A DNA stretch of 64,000 nt from Candidatus Pacearchaeota archaeon (GCA_023144035.1 JAGLGM010000002.1:62001-126000); one strand, 5' to 3'; shown: positions 1 through 8,796, counted from the stretch's first letter. The notes: generated by a model from the sequence alone, not told the origin. Made by a program: numbers and translations.

Positions 1-1237
1 AAAAAAGAATTATTGCTCCTAAAATAAGCATAATCCCTCCGCTAATAAGAACTCTATATTTTTCTAAGTTTCCTTTTAGATATTTCTTTTTATTTATTAT
101 TAGAAAGTAATCTATAAATATAAATAATAAAACAATAGTTACTAAAATATTAGTTCCAGAAATAAAATGATTAAACATTCCTACAAGAGAAAACCCATAC
201 ATTGTAGAAAATATTGCGGTAAATAAAAACCAAACAAGATAAAACACCAAATAATTTTTTAATATATTTTTCTTATTTTCTTCATTATTTTTTTCTTTAA
301 ATAACCATATTAGCAAGAAACTTAAAGGAATAATTATGAAAGTAAATGTTGCAATACCACTCCAACTTGCAAAATTAAACGCAGAGAAGAAAGCAGTTGC
401 AATACCTAGAAGAGATATTTTAATTAAATTATTATTTTTTCTTCCTGTTTCTTGAGATTTTTTGTCCAGAAAATTTATAGATAAGGCATAAACCAGTAAA
501 ACCAAGAAAAAAGAAAACATACCAATTGATTCATGATCTGAAAAACCAGCTAAAGTCCTATATAAATACATAGGAATTATTGCAAGAAAACCAGTACTAA
601 TTAGTGCAGTAATTTTAGATTTTGTTAAAACAAAGATTAAAAAGAAAAAAGCGATTAAACCAAGTAGAAAAAAGATTACAGGAGAAACAACATTTACAAA
701 TTGGATAGAAACATCTGGATTAAATATTGTAAAGAATTTATACAAACCCACAGTAGCCCTTGGAGTAAATTCATTTGTATAGCCTAAATTAAGAGAAGGA
801 TATCTCATAAGGTCTGCATCTGGAAGACCTCCTTCAGAAATCATTGTTTCAGCAACTCTTAAAAAATAAAAAGGATCAAGTGCAAGAGGAATATTTTCTC
901 CGGTTGTAGAATCTACAAGAAGAGGTAGATTTTGTAATCTAATCCAAGTACCTCCTATTAAGATAATGATTAAAAGAATCATAATTAAGATATTTAGAGC
1001 TTTTTTTTGCTGAAATAAATTTAAAGCTTTTTTAAATCCACTTTTAATATCTTTTAAACTTTCTTTAATATCTTTTCTTTCATTTACTTGAATAATATTA
1101 TCATCTCCTTTAATCTCAACTTTTTTTACATCCTGAACTCGAACAACATTATCATCTCCTTTAATTTCAATTTTTTCTCCATCATCTATAATTATCTTAT
1201 TATCTTCCCCACTTATTTTTATTTTATCTTCTTCCAT
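1..1237 (-). CDS. aglB: AglB/STT3 oligosaccharyltransferase, N-terminal part (runs off the window)
   Basis: Not in the ORF track because it has no stop inside the window; I translated it from the ATG at 1237. It would transfer a lipid-linked glycan to asparagine of secreted proteins. An acidic cytoplasmic segment of about 70 residues precedes the first membrane helix. The first outer loop has 'LALDPFYFLRVAET', the D-P-[FY]-x-x-x-R signature of STT3 loop 1, and further on 'GFSDHES' stands where the family has its second acidic motif, followed by many membrane helices. The WWDYG domain would lie outside the window. The N-terminal tail contains three short repeats of the type 'IKGDDN', unusual for this family. 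The gene follows the lipid-carrier glycosyltransferase in the same direction, which fits an N-glycosylation unit. Confidence 0.85.
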   Translation of the reverse strand, partial: MEEDKIKISGEDNKIIIDDGEKIEIKGDDNVVRVQDVKKVEIKGDDNIIQVNERKDIKESLKDIKSGFKKALNLFQQKKALNILIMILLIIILIGGTWIRLQNLPLLVDSTTGENIPLALDPFYFLRVAETMISEGGLPDADLMRYPSLNLGYTNEFTPRATVGLYKFFTIFNPDVSIQFVNVVSPVIFFLLGLIAFFFLIFVLTKSKITALISTGFLAIIPMYLYRTLAGFSDHESIGMFSFFLVLLVYALSINFLDKKSQETGRKNNNLIKISLLGIATAFFSAFNFASWSGIATFTFIIIPLSFLLIWLFKEKNNEENKKNILKNYLVFYLVWFLFTAIFSTMYGFSLVGMFNHFISGTNILVTIVLLFIFIDYFLIINKKKYLKGNLEKYRVLISGGIMLILGAIILF

Positions 1238-1277
1238 ATTTTATTTCAAAGAGAATTGTGTTTTAAAACTTTGTTAA

Positions 1278-2270
1278 TTACAATAATAAAGCTAATCCAA
1301 GAGCAATAATTATTAATTGAAATCCATAAATTAAATATACTACTTCTTTTTCATTTATTTTCTTACCTTGTTTTGTTTTTTTCAAGATTTTAATTGCTAA
1401 ATGCTCTAAACCATATATTTTATTATAAGGCATGTCCAAGCCTCCATCTTCATTAACTTTAGCAAAACTATATTTTTTTAATTTTCCTCTTAATTTTAAA
1501 ACAGTTTCAAGAAGATAAGGTATAAAAAAGAAAAGAGCAATTTTTTCAATATTTCCCAATATAGCAATACAAGCAATCAAGGCTCCTACAGCATAAGTCA
1601 TAACATCTCCTGGAAATACTTTTGCAGGATATTTATTAAAAATATAAAATGCAAGCAATGCAGCAACCATACATAAAGCAACTACACTTAACCAACTATT
1701 TCCTGTTATAAAAGTCACAAAAGCCAATGCAGATAAAATTAAGATACCTTGTCCTGCCTCTAAACCATTATATCCTGCAAGAAAATTAAAAGTTGTTGTT
1801 GCTCCAACAACTCCAAGGGGAATTACAATTAAAGGAAATAAAATTCCTAATTCAAAACCTAAAATACTTGATTCTCCTGCATTAATAACCATTAAAGGAA
1901 TTGCAGCAAATAAAATTAAAAATAACCTAGATTTTGCAGATAATCCTCCTTTTTGCCAACCAAATAAATCATCTACAATTCCTACAATTGAACTTATAAG
2001 TAAAACAGCTAAAATTACAAAAAGATAACTTGTAATATCTCCACCATCTTTAAAATAAAAGATTCTTATGGCAATATATAATAAAACTCCTAATAAGAAA
2101 CCAAAAACTACAATAAGACCTCCTGAACCTGCAACATTTTTTGGATGATTTAATTTATTCATGTCTTCCCAAACAAGGCCAATTTGTTTTGCTTTTTTTA
2201 TCCAAAAAGGCATTGCTAAAAAAGTACAGAAAAAACTAATAAAAATTGTAAATAATAGTAAAGGTTCCAT
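1278..2270 (-). CDS. aglH: UDP-GlcNAc:dolichyl-phosphate GlcNAc-1-phosphate transferase-like (MraY/WecA/ALG7 family)
   Basis: A polytopic membrane enzyme of 330 residues expected to start the lipid-linked glycan by moving sugar-1-phosphate from UDP-sugar to a polyprenyl phosphate. Family motifs are visible in order: 'HPKNVAGSGGL' near residue 43, 'GIVDDLFGW' (the DD motif) near residue 98, 'FNFLAGYNGLEAGQG' near 160, 'FPGDVMTYAVG' near 220, and a cytoplasmic 'PYNKIYGLEHL' near 283. About ten membrane helices are evident. It lies 40 bases upstream of aglB, so glycan start and transfer are probably co-expressed. The sugar used cannot be told from sequence. The symbol follows the Methanococcus naming and is tentative. 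Confidence 0.85.
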   Translation of the reverse strand: MEPLLLFTIFISFFCTFLAMPFWIKKAKQIGLVWEDMNKLNHPKNVAGSGGLIVVFGFLLGVLLYIAIRIFYFKDGGDITSYLFVILAVLLISSIVGIVDDLFGWQKGGLSAKSRLFLILFAAIPLMVINAGESSILGFELGILFPLIVIPLGVVGATTTFNFLAGYNGLEAGQGILILSALAFVTFITGNSWLSVVALCMVAALLAFYIFNKYPAKVFPGDVMTYAVGALIACIAILGNIEKIALFFFIPYLLETVLKLRGKLKKYSFAKVNEDGGLDMPYNKIYGLEHLAIKILKKTKQGKKINEKEVVYLIYGFQLIIIALGLALLL

Positions 2271-2314
2271 GAAATACTCAGTTAGAGGTGATTTTTAAAT
2301 TTAATTATAAATCT

Positions 2315-3172
2315 TTATCTAAATAAAAGAGGAGTTAAATATACTTCAATTATTGCTGCAACAATTAAGATAACTATTGCTAAAAACAATAAAAGCGCGA
2401 CATTCTCAATAACTTTAATAAAATGTTTATTTTTTATTCCATGTTTAATTGTAGCAAAACCAAACATACCTCCGGCTAAGGCAGTTATAAAATAAGCAGC
2501 TATTTCTGGAAAACCATGTATCATATATCTAGCTATTCCAATTGGTATTTCAGCAATCTTATATTGTGTAAAAATTCCTATTGCTGCTGCTATTACACTT
2601 GCATTCCAAGCCAAGATAAATATTGCTCCTGCACCAAAAATTAAAGAAAATATAAGTGTAAAAATCATAACATAAACATTATTTTCTATAATTGATAAAA
2701 ATCTTAATTCTTTTGTAGCTCCTCCAGAAATGTTTGCTTCTGATAAAGAATATTCTGAAACACAATGCTCAATATTTCCAGGACTATTAATCATACAATA
2801 GGTTTCAACTTGTGCATTAAAAAGAGAAGGATTTTGAATTACCATAAACCAAAAAGAAAAAGCAATAACAAAACCTAAAAACAGCCACATTAAAGCATAA
2901 ATAGCATCTTTGTGGATTTTCCAGACTTTTATAATTCCTTCAACTTGTTCATCTTCTTCCTCTTCTTTTTTTATAATAAAGTACATAAAAGGAAGCGAAA
3001 ACATTACACAAAAGGTTACAACTAACATTCCAGAATATTGCGATAAAACTGTATCTTTCGCAAAAAACCAGTGAACTAATAATAAAGAAAGGGAGCCATA
3101 CAAAAGGCCAATAAAAAGCATTTTCCAACTTCCTTTTTCAACTCTTTTTGGATTAATTAAAGATTCTAACAT
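2315..3172 (-). CDS. SpoIIM family (DUF95) integral membrane protein
   Basis: 285 residues with about six membrane helices. The C-terminal part, 'ARYMIHGFPEIAAYF' followed by a Gly/Ala-rich helix, matches the archaeal relatives of stage II sporulation protein M. Archaeal SpoIIM homologues are common in non-sporulating organisms and their role is unknown. A loop of about 60 residues with three Cys lies between helices 3 and 4 and may face outside. It is divergent from the isomerase gene at 3223, with 50 bases between the start codons. Confidence 0.75.
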   Translation of the reverse strand: MLESLINPKRVEKGSWKMLFIGLLYGSLSLLLVHWFFAKDTVLSQYSGMLVVTFCVMFSLPFMYFIIKKEEEEDEQVEGIIKVWKIHKDAIYALMWLFLGFVIAFSFWFMVIQNPSLFNAQVETYCMINSPGNIEHCVSEYSLSEANISGGATKELRFLSIIENNVYVMIFTLIFSLIFGAGAIFILAWNASVIAAAIGIFTQYKIAEIPIGIARYMIHGFPEIAAYFITALAGGMFGFATIKHGIKNKHFIKVIENVALLLFLAIVILIVAAIIEVYLTPLLFR

Positions 3173-3193
3173 AATAATATTAAAAAAAGAGAT

Positions 3194-3201
3194 TTTTTAA
3201 A
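3194..3201 (+). promoter_or_regulatory. TATA box for the gene at 3223
   Basis: TTTTTAAA centred 25.5 bases before the ATG, the spacing seen for leaderless genes throughout this window. No Shine-Dalgarno sequence is needed or seen. Confidence 0.6.
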
Positions 3202-3222
3202 TGTTAGTTAATTAATGAGGGT

Positions 3223-4026
3223 ATGCAAAAGGAAAAGAGGTTTAATCAGATTGTAAAAGATATAAAATCTGTTAAAATTCAAGGAGCTAGAAATATAGCA
3301 AAAAAAGCTTTGTATGCTTATTCTTTAATTCCAACTAAGGAATCAAAAAAGAAATTACTTTTATCTAGACCAACAGAACCTATGATGGAAAATGTATTAA
3401 ATTTAGCAGAAAAAAAACCTTATAATGAAATTGAAAAACATTTTGATGAAGCACAAGATAAAATAAACAAAGAGGTTTTAAAATTAGTTAAGAGTAAAGA
3501 TGTTCTTTTTACACATTGTCATTCTACTAATGTTGCAAATGCATTAATTTATGCAAAGAAAAAAGGAAAAAACTTTGAAGTATATAATACTGAAACCCGT
3601 CCATTATTTCAAGGAAGAGAAACTGCTCGTGAATTAAGAAAAGCAGGAATTAAAGTCACAATGTTTATTGATTCTGCATTAGGAGTAGCATTATCTAAAG
3701 AGCAAGGAACAAAAAAAGCAAATAAAATATTTTTAGGTGCAGATGCTTTATTAAGAAAAGGAGTAATAAATAAGATTGGGAGTGAAATTATTGCTCAAGT
3801 AGCAAAAAATAACAAGATTCCTGTTTATATCGTCGCTGATTCTTGGAAATTTACAAAGAAAAAAGTTCCAAGAGAACAGAGAAAGTTAGCAGAAGTTTGG
3901 GATACGGCTCCAAAGAATATCAAGGTAAAAAACCCTGCTTTTGAATTTGTACCTAAGAAATATATTAAAGAAATTATTTCAGAATTAGGGACTTTAAGAT
4001 ATAAAGAATTTTTAAGAAAAGTTTAA
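3223..4026 (+). CDS. Ribose-1,5-bisphosphate isomerase-like protein (eIF2B alpha family)
   Basis: 267 residues of the eIF2B-alpha/MtnA/R15P-isomerase superfamily. The segment 'FTHCHSTNVANAL' carries the cysteine expected in the active site, 'TETRPLFQGRETA' is typical of the archaeal R15P isomerase group, and 'LGADALLRKGVINKIG' carries the catalytic Asp in the GAD motif. In archaea this enzyme converts ribose-1,5-bisphosphate made by AMP phosphorylase into ribulose-1,5-bisphosphate for type III RuBisCO. An AMP phosphorylase is encoded at 22279, which supports this role over a translation-factor role. It is shorter than most family members. The 3' end overlaps the convergent prefoldin gene by 4 bases. 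Confidence 0.8.
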   Translation: MQKEKRFNQIVKDIKSVKIQGARNIAKKALYAYSLIPTKESKKKLLLSRPTEPMMENVLNLAEKKPYNEIEKHFDEAQDKINKEVLKLVKSKDVLFTHCHSTNVANALIYAKKKGKNFEVYNTETRPLFQGRETARELRKAGIKVTMFIDSALGVALSKEQGTKKANKIFLGADALLRKGVINKIGSEIIAQVAKNNKIPVYIVADSWKFTKKKVPREQRKLAEVWDTAPKNIKVKNPAFEFVPKKYIKEIISELGTLRYKEFLRKV

Positions 4027-4445
4027 TGTTTATGCTCACAATTCTCATCATGCACATGTTCTCCTTGTGCATTCATAAAAGTTGTTGTTAATTCATTATT
4101 TATACTTTCTAGATTACTATTTAGTTCTTTTTTAACTTCATCTAGTTTTACAATTTGATCTTCAATTAACTTTTTTGTTTCAGGAATACTTTTTTTAACA
4201 AGATTTTTCCCACCAACATCTACAGTTAATTCTTCAGATGCTAATTTTGTCTTTACAAAAATTCCTCTTCCAATTGGGGCAAGAATTTCTTTTTCCTTTG
4301 AACCGATTAACTCATCTAACCCAATTACAAGGGAGTTCATTTCAACAATTGCTTGTTCTACTGATTCTAATTGTTGTTGTAGTTGCATGATTTGTTGTTC
4401 ATACATCCCTAGCTTCTGCATTAATTTTTCTTGATTTTTATCCAT
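4023..4445 (-). CDS. pfdA: Prefoldin alpha subunit
   Basis: 140 residues: an N-terminal coiled coil rich in Gln, a short beta hairpin region with 'LAPIGRGIFVKTKL' and 'LTVDVGGKNLVKKS', then a second coiled coil. This is the archaeal prefoldin alpha plan; prefoldin holds unfolded proteins for the thermosome. The beta subunit is at 35695. The C-terminus is unusual, ending 'HVHDENCEHKH', a His/Cys tail that could bind a metal. It is followed upstream by the DUF106 gene in the same direction, 12 bases away, so the two may be one unit. Confidence 0.88.
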   Translation of the reverse strand: MDKNQEKLMQKLGMYEQQIMQLQQQLESVEQAIVEMNSLVIGLDELIGSKEKEILAPIGRGIFVKTKLASEELTVDVGGKNLVKKSIPETKKLIEDQIVKLDEVKKELNSNLESINNELTTTFMNAQGEHVHDENCEHKH

Positions 4446-4457
4446 AGAATTACATAA

Positions 4458-5006
4458 TTAAACGACTTTTAAATATTTCCTTAAGATTGCTCCAAAGATA
4501 ATGGCAATTATAAAATAAAATAAAATCCAACTTCCAATTATTCCAAAGAATTTGACATCTCCTAAATTAACAAAGAAATCTTGAAACCATCTAAAAAATA
4601 AAATAAGCGGAACACCTGTAAATGCTATTGCCCTCATACTTAATTTCATTTGCTTTGGAAATAGTTTGAATTGTGATTTTTGAAGTTCCATTAATTTTTC
4701 AGGATGTTCTTTAAATTCTTTCATTTGTTTTTGAATTTCTTTTTGTTCTTTTTTCAATTCTTTTAGTGCTACTTGGTCAGTAGCATATTTTTGAGCTAAA
4801 GTAACAATTAAAGTTATAATTAAAATAATAAATGTCATACCCCAACTAACATCCCAAAGTAAGAGAGCACCTGCACTAGGATTTAATATTGCATGAATAG
4901 AATTCTTTATTACAGGAATCTTATCCCATAAACCAGCAATAACTAATGAGATTAACATTACAATAATAATTGGTCTAAAACTTCCCTCTTTTCCTTGGTT
5001 ATCCAT
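4458..5006 (-). CDS. EMC3/TMCO1/DUF106 family membrane insertase
   Basis: 182 residues with membrane segments near residues 11-30, 47-68, 125-142 and 155-175, and a charged coiled coil between the second and third (about residues 72-115, 'ELKKEQKEIQKQMKEF'). This is the layout of the archaeal DUF106 proteins, relatives of YidC/Oxa1 that help membrane proteins insert. Such genes are often near secY in archaea; here secY is about 2 kb away on the same strand. Family placement is from topology and the coiled coil, so moderately sure. Confidence 0.75.
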   Translation of the reverse strand: MDNQGKEGSFRPIIIVMLISLVIAGLWDKIPVIKNSIHAILNPSAGALLLWDVSWGMTFIILIITLIVTLAQKYATDQVALKELKKEQKEIQKQMKEFKEHPEKLMELQKSQFKLFPKQMKLSMRAIAFTGVPLILFFRWFQDFFVNLGDVKFFGIIGSWILFYFIIAIIFGAILRKYLKVV

Positions 5007-5017
5007 TTTATGTTAAA

Positions 5018-5983
5018 TTAAAGTTTGTTTTTAAAGACTCCGCTCGGCGCATAATCTCCTTTTATTTCTTCTACAACAAGATACAAATCATGGATTTTAA
5101 TAGTTTCTCCAAAATTCTTTCTTAATTCTAAAATAAAATCTCTTAATTCAAAAGAATCCTTTATAATTAAACCAATATCCAAGTCCCAGTTTTCATTTCC
5201 TAGATATTTATATAAATAAATTGCATGTTTGTTGTTTCTCAAGAATATTTGTAGTTTCTCTTGTTTTCTGTTTTCTTTTATTTTCAACTGCAAATTATAG
5301 AATTCATAACCTAATTTATGTTTATCCACAGAAAGAGTATATCCTTTAATTATACCTAATCTCTCTAAATTCTTTATCCTATATTTTATTGCATTTGCAG
5401 TCATATTTAATTTTTTAGAAAGTTCACTATATTCTACACGAGAATTGTTAGAGAGAAGCTCTAAAATTTTTAAATCAGTTTTATCTAACTCCTTTTTCTC
5501 AGCTTTTTTATATTCAATTTCTTTTTTAGAACCAAAAATTTTTATTGGAAAATTTTCAAGTGTATTTTCCATAATAATTATAGAATATTTTTCAAGATGG
5601 TTTCCTATTTTATTAGTAATTTCATTAAGAATTTTTTGTAAATGTCCATTATCTTTTGCAAATATATCAAAAATAATATTCCACTTTCCAATTACAGGTC
5701 CCATATATGAAACAAATTCGTGTTTTAATAAATAATTCATAAATTCTTTTTCTTTTTCTTGTGAAATTCCTTTTAATTCAAAAAAACATCCATATCTAGA
5801 AAAATCTAAAACCTCTGTATCAATTACAGTATAGAATCCAAGAATCATTTTTTCTTTTATCAACTTGTTTAATCTATATGTTGCAACTTCTCTACTAATA
5901 CCAACTTTCTTGGCTAATCTATTTAAAGGAAGCTTTGAATTAAGAGTCAACTCCATTAATATTTTTTCATCTTTTTTATCCAT
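5018..5983 (-). CDS. Double-length Lrp/AsnC family transcription regulator
   Basis: 321 residues made of two Lrp-like halves. Each half begins with a winged helix-turn-helix ('DEKILMELTLNSKLPLNRL' at the start; 'DLKILELLSNNSRVEYSEL' near residue 170) and continues into an alpha/beta RAM-like segment. The usual Lrp is about 150 residues, so this is a tandem fusion, which could act as a monomer or dimer in place of the usual dimer or tetramer. Targets and ligand are unknown. The start is 111 bases from the divergent start at 6095, and the AT-rich gap between them has several TATA-like stretches. Confidence 0.8.
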   Translation of the reverse strand: MDKKDEKILMELTLNSKLPLNRLAKKVGISREVATYRLNKLIKEKMILGFYTVIDTEVLDFSRYGCFFELKGISQEKEKEFMNYLLKHEFVSYMGPVIGKWNIIFDIFAKDNGHLQKILNEITNKIGNHLEKYSIIIMENTLENFPIKIFGSKKEIEYKKAEKKELDKTDLKILELLSNNSRVEYSELSKKLNMTANAIKYRIKNLERLGIIKGYTLSVDKHKLGYEFYNLQLKIKENRKQEKLQIFLRNNKHAIYLYKYLGNENWDLDIGLIIKDSFELRDFILELRKNFGETIKIHDLYLVVEEIKGDYAPSGVFKNKL

Positions 5984-6094
5984 ATCTTACTATAATGCAA
6001 AAATAGTATATAAATTTTGTTATATTGTAAAAAATAAGGAGAAAGGTTTTATATTAACTATTTATTTTAACTTTTTTATAGGAGAAAAAATAAA

Positions 6095-6487
6095 ATGCCT
6101 ATGTGCGGATTTAATGAAAAAATGTTGAAGGGCTTAACTGCTTTAACAGAAGGATTAGTAGAACATGGATTAAAATACCGTTGTAAGAAAAATAAAGAAA
6201 CAATTGATCAAGGAATTAAGAGAGAAATTGCTGACATGGTAAGATTAATTCTAGAACTTAATGGAATTGATGATTCTGCAAAGAGAATCATGACTGAAGG
6301 AATTGTCAAATATGCTCAAGGATTTTATATGCATATGAGAAAAAAAGGAATTGATAATTATCAAGAAGACATTGGAAAGATTATGAAATATTTTGAGTTT
6401 ATGGATTCTAAATATTATGATAAACTTGAAGGTCAGCCAGAAGATATGAAAGAGCTAACTAAATTTCTTAATGAAAAGGAAATTTAA
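6095..6487 (+). CDS. Small soluble protein of unknown function
   Basis: 130 residues, mostly helical, with 'MCGFNEKMLKGL' at the N-terminus. I do not recognise the family with confidence, although proteins with this kind of start occur in DPANN genomes. An 'aggag' about 10 bases before the ATG gives a ribosome site. A second in-frame ATG two codons later would give MCGFNEK and is equally likely. Two Cys are near the N-terminus (residues 4 and 29). No membrane segment. Confidence 0.6.
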   Translation: MPMCGFNEKMLKGLTALTEGLVEHGLKYRCKKNKETIDQGIKREIADMVRLILELNGIDDSAKRIMTEGIVKYAQGFYMHMRKKGIDNYQEDIGKIMKYFEFMDSKYYDKLEGQPEDMKELTKFLNEKEI

Positions 6488-6501
6488 AAAGACCTATAAA
6501 A

Positions 6502-6523
6502 CTGAGGAGGTGATTAGCCTCAG
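6502..6523 (+). other. Short inverted repeat after the gene at 6095
   Basis: CTGAGG and CCTCAG enclose a 10-base loop, and the top strand contains GGAGGTGATT, a long match to the anti-Shine-Dalgarno tail of 16S rRNA. No start codon lies at the right distance, so its role is unclear; it may be a 3' structure. Confidence 0.35.
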
Positions 6524-6571
6524 ATTAATTCTGAGAAAAAATAAGAAGATGAAGAATTTTAAAAAAAATAT

Positions 6572-6814
6572 TTGGATGAGAATTTTTTAAACTATTTAGC
6601 ATTTGCCACAACATCTTTATTTTTTTATACCCTTGCTGCTATTTCTGGAGAATCTTTAAATTTTACAAAATGGAAAGAGAACAGAATGAAATATATAAAA
6701 CAAATAAACTTAGAAGAGGAAATTCAACAAAATACTTATCGCCAAGAATTCCAATCTTTAGACAAAAATAAAGATTATTTAGTTGATTCAATAGAGTTTA
6801 TTTATAGAGAATAA
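6572..6814 (+). CDS. Mini membrane protein with a single EF-hand-like loop (start uncertain)
   Basis: 80 residues from a TTG start. One membrane helix (about residues 8-24) is followed by a charged stretch and, near the C-terminus, 'DKNKDYLVDSIEF', which fits the 12-residue EF-hand calcium loop at positions 1, 3, 5, 9 and 12, although position 6 is Tyr and not Gly. An out-of-frame ATG at 6549 gives MKNFKKN; one extra base in the run of eight A at 6561 would join it to this frame and give a normal positively charged N-terminus. So the true start may be 6549 with an indel in the run. A signalling or calcium role is only inferred. Confidence 0.55.
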   Translation: MDENFLNYLAFATTSLFFYTLAAISGESLNFTKWKENRMKYIKQINLEEEIQQNTYRQEFQSLDKNKDYLVDSIEFIYRE

Positions 6815-6817
6815 AAC

Positions 6818-8260
6818 TTACCCACTCCCCATAAATTTCCTCATTGCAGGATTCATATCAGTAGCATGTTGTTGTGCAATGTTTTGGTAAAACTGAAACA
6901 TAATCATAATTACCAACAATATAGCTGTTCCTGAAACAAGAGCACCTAACAAGTCAGTAGTAGCTGCTAACAAACCAATGGCTGCACCACCCATTACAGT
7001 TAAAGGCATAATATATCTATCTAAAATACTTTCTAATACTCTAATATCTTGTCTAAATCCTGCTACTTGTAAACCAGAAGCTGCAATTTTTTTCGCTTGT
7101 GATTTAGAATCCATTCCAGATGTTTTAACCCAAAATACAGAAAATAATGCACAAAGTGCAACAAAGAATAAAATATGTGTTATTCCTTGAAGTAAATATT
7201 TAGGTAAAAAACCTCCTCGAATAAATAATTCTAAAAGATTTGTTGAACCCATCCAAAACGCTAAACCAGATATAGGTTGACCTCCAGAAAAACTACCCAT
7301 CCAAGTAAAATAAGATGCAAATTTAGCCCCTCCAGTACAAATCCCTCCTTCAACAAGACATGGAGCAGCAGCATTTTCTATTAATCCTCCAAATAAAGAT
7401 ACATTTGCCATTAAAGCTGCAACTAAAATAACTGGGATAACAGAAGCATAAAAGAAAGATAAAGGCCATTTCATACCATAACCTCTAAGCCTACCAAAAG
7501 ATAAAGGAATTTCAACTTTTAATGATTGAGCCCATACAACTAATAAGAAAATTAAAATTGTTGCAACCAATACAGCCACAGCAGATATAAATTCAATAGG
7601 ATATTTATTAATAATTGATTGTATTAATACAAAGACTTTACCTGCACAAGGTGTCCCTTTAAAGTCTAATAAACAATTTCTTCCTTGTTGATTTATAAAT
7701 TGAAAAGCACTTGTGAATAATCTCCAACTAACTCCTGCCCCAATAAACAGACTTACTCCAGAACCAAATCCCCATTTTTCACAGAGTTCATTCATAAAGT
7801 AAATTGCTAGACCTCCGAGTATAAGCTGTATAATTAAGAGCCATCCAAGACCTGGAATAGGTTGTAAACCTTTCATCAAAACATAAATTAATGCTTCAAA
7901 TACAATAAAGAAGAAAACTAATAATTTTTGAATTCCTTGGAAAAACTTTTTACCTTCATCACTATTAGTATCAATATTTAAAATTCCAGAACCAACTAGT
8001 AATTGAAGAATAATAGAAGCCATTACAATAGGACCAATACCTAAAGAGATAATACTTCCAAAATCAGTACCCATAATAATTGCTAAGTATTCAAATCTCT
8101 CAAGAGCATTTACAGATAAACCAAAAAGAGGAATATTTGCCAAGATAAAAAAAGAAATTAAAACAATAAGAGTCCATTTAAGTTTAACATTAAATCCAAG
8201 TTTCTTTTCATCAGGTTTTTTAACTTCAGGAATTAAACCAAATATACTTTTAAAATCCAT
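6818..8260 (-). CDS. secY: Protein translocase subunit SecY (Sec61 alpha)
   Basis: 480 residues with ten membrane helices. It is the last gene of the spc-type cluster, two bases after uL15, the usual archaeal position. The N-terminus 'PEVKKPDEKKLGFNVKLKW', the plug/TM2 region with 'SIISLGIGPIVMASIILQ' near residue 78 and the loop 'RLRGYGMKWPLSFFY' near 260 are typical of archaeal SecY. A lumenal loop near residues 295-315 carries two Cys and a Gly-rich segment. SecE is encoded at 33797; SecG/Sec beta is not in the window. Confidence 0.95.
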   Translation of the reverse strand: MDFKSIFGLIPEVKKPDEKKLGFNVKLKWTLIVLISFFILANIPLFGLSVNALERFEYLAIIMGTDFGSIISLGIGPIVMASIILQLLVGSGILNIDTNSDEGKKFFQGIQKLLVFFFIVFEALIYVLMKGLQPIPGLGWLLIIQLILGGLAIYFMNELCEKWGFGSGVSLFIGAGVSWRLFTSAFQFINQQGRNCLLDFKGTPCAGKVFVLIQSIINKYPIEFISAVAVLVATILIFLLVVWAQSLKVEIPLSFGRLRGYGMKWPLSFFYASVIPVILVAALMANVSLFGGLIENAAAPCLVEGGICTGGAKFASYFTWMGSFSGGQPISGLAFWMGSTNLLELFIRGGFLPKYLLQGITHILFFVALCALFSVFWVKTSGMDSKSQAKKIAASGLQVAGFRQDIRVLESILDRYIMPLTVMGGAAIGLLAATTDLLGALVSGTAILLVIMIMFQFYQNIAQQHATDMNPAMRKFMGSG

Positions 8261-8262
8261 GA

Positions 8263-8796
8263 TTATTTCTTTTCCTTATTTTTTGTTTCTTTAAGCGAAG
8301 CAACTATTTTCGGAGCGCTTTCAACTTTTTGTTTTTCTTTAAGGACAATCATCTCTTTTTTTATAGGAAGGATTATTTCTCCTCCTGCTTTTTTAACTTT
8401 CTCAATTGCTGATTTAGAAGCTTCTTTAGCCTTTATAATTAATTTGCTTTTTACTTCTCCTGTTCCTAATATTTTATATGATTTTAAATTAATTTCAAAT
8501 CCTTTAGTTGTCTTTTTCCCGTATTTTTCAATATTTTTTTCAATTTCTTGAAGATTTATTCTATTTTCTTTATCTTTTTGAGTTCCTCTACTTGTAATTC
8601 CTTGTTTTCCAAAATATTTTCCTCCATAAAGTTTTGTTATCAATGTTTTTTTATGATCTGCTCGTTTTCCACTTCCTGCCATTCCTTTTCCTCCTCTATG
8701 TCCTGTTTTTTTTGCTTTTTTTCTAGCACCAGTACCATGAGTTCCCATTTTTCTTCCATGCATTCTCGAAGATTTTTTTCTTTTTTTAGTTTTCAT
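8263..8796 (-). CDS. rpl15: Ribosomal protein uL15
   Basis: 177 residues. The basic, Gly-rich N-terminus ('RMHGRKMGTHGTGARKK') and 'GGKYFGKQGIT' are characteristic of uL15. The stop is two bases before secY and the start overlaps the end of uL30 by one base. The C-terminal 25 residues are a loose charged tail containing 'ESAPKIVASLKETK', whose DNA resembles the in-frame two-hairpin element seen in uS5 and uL24, in a decayed form. Confidence 0.93.
   Translation of the reverse strand: MKTKKRKKSSRMHGRKMGTHGTGARKKAKKTGHRGGKGMAGSGKRADHKKTLITKLYGGKYFGKQGITSRGTQKDKENRINLQEIEKNIEKYGKKTTKGFEINLKSYKILGTGEVKSKLIIKAKEASKSAIEKVKKAGGEIILPIKKEMIVLKEKQKVESAPKIVASLKETKNKEKK

Noticed and set aside
1088-1309. 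73-residue plus-strand ORF rich in Asn/Ile
   Set aside because: It is the reverse shadow of the aglB N-terminal repeats and has no promoter or ribosome site.
6502-6540. Possible C/D box small RNA
   Set aside because: CTGA boxes are present but no proper RTGATGA box at the right distance; left as a plain hairpin.
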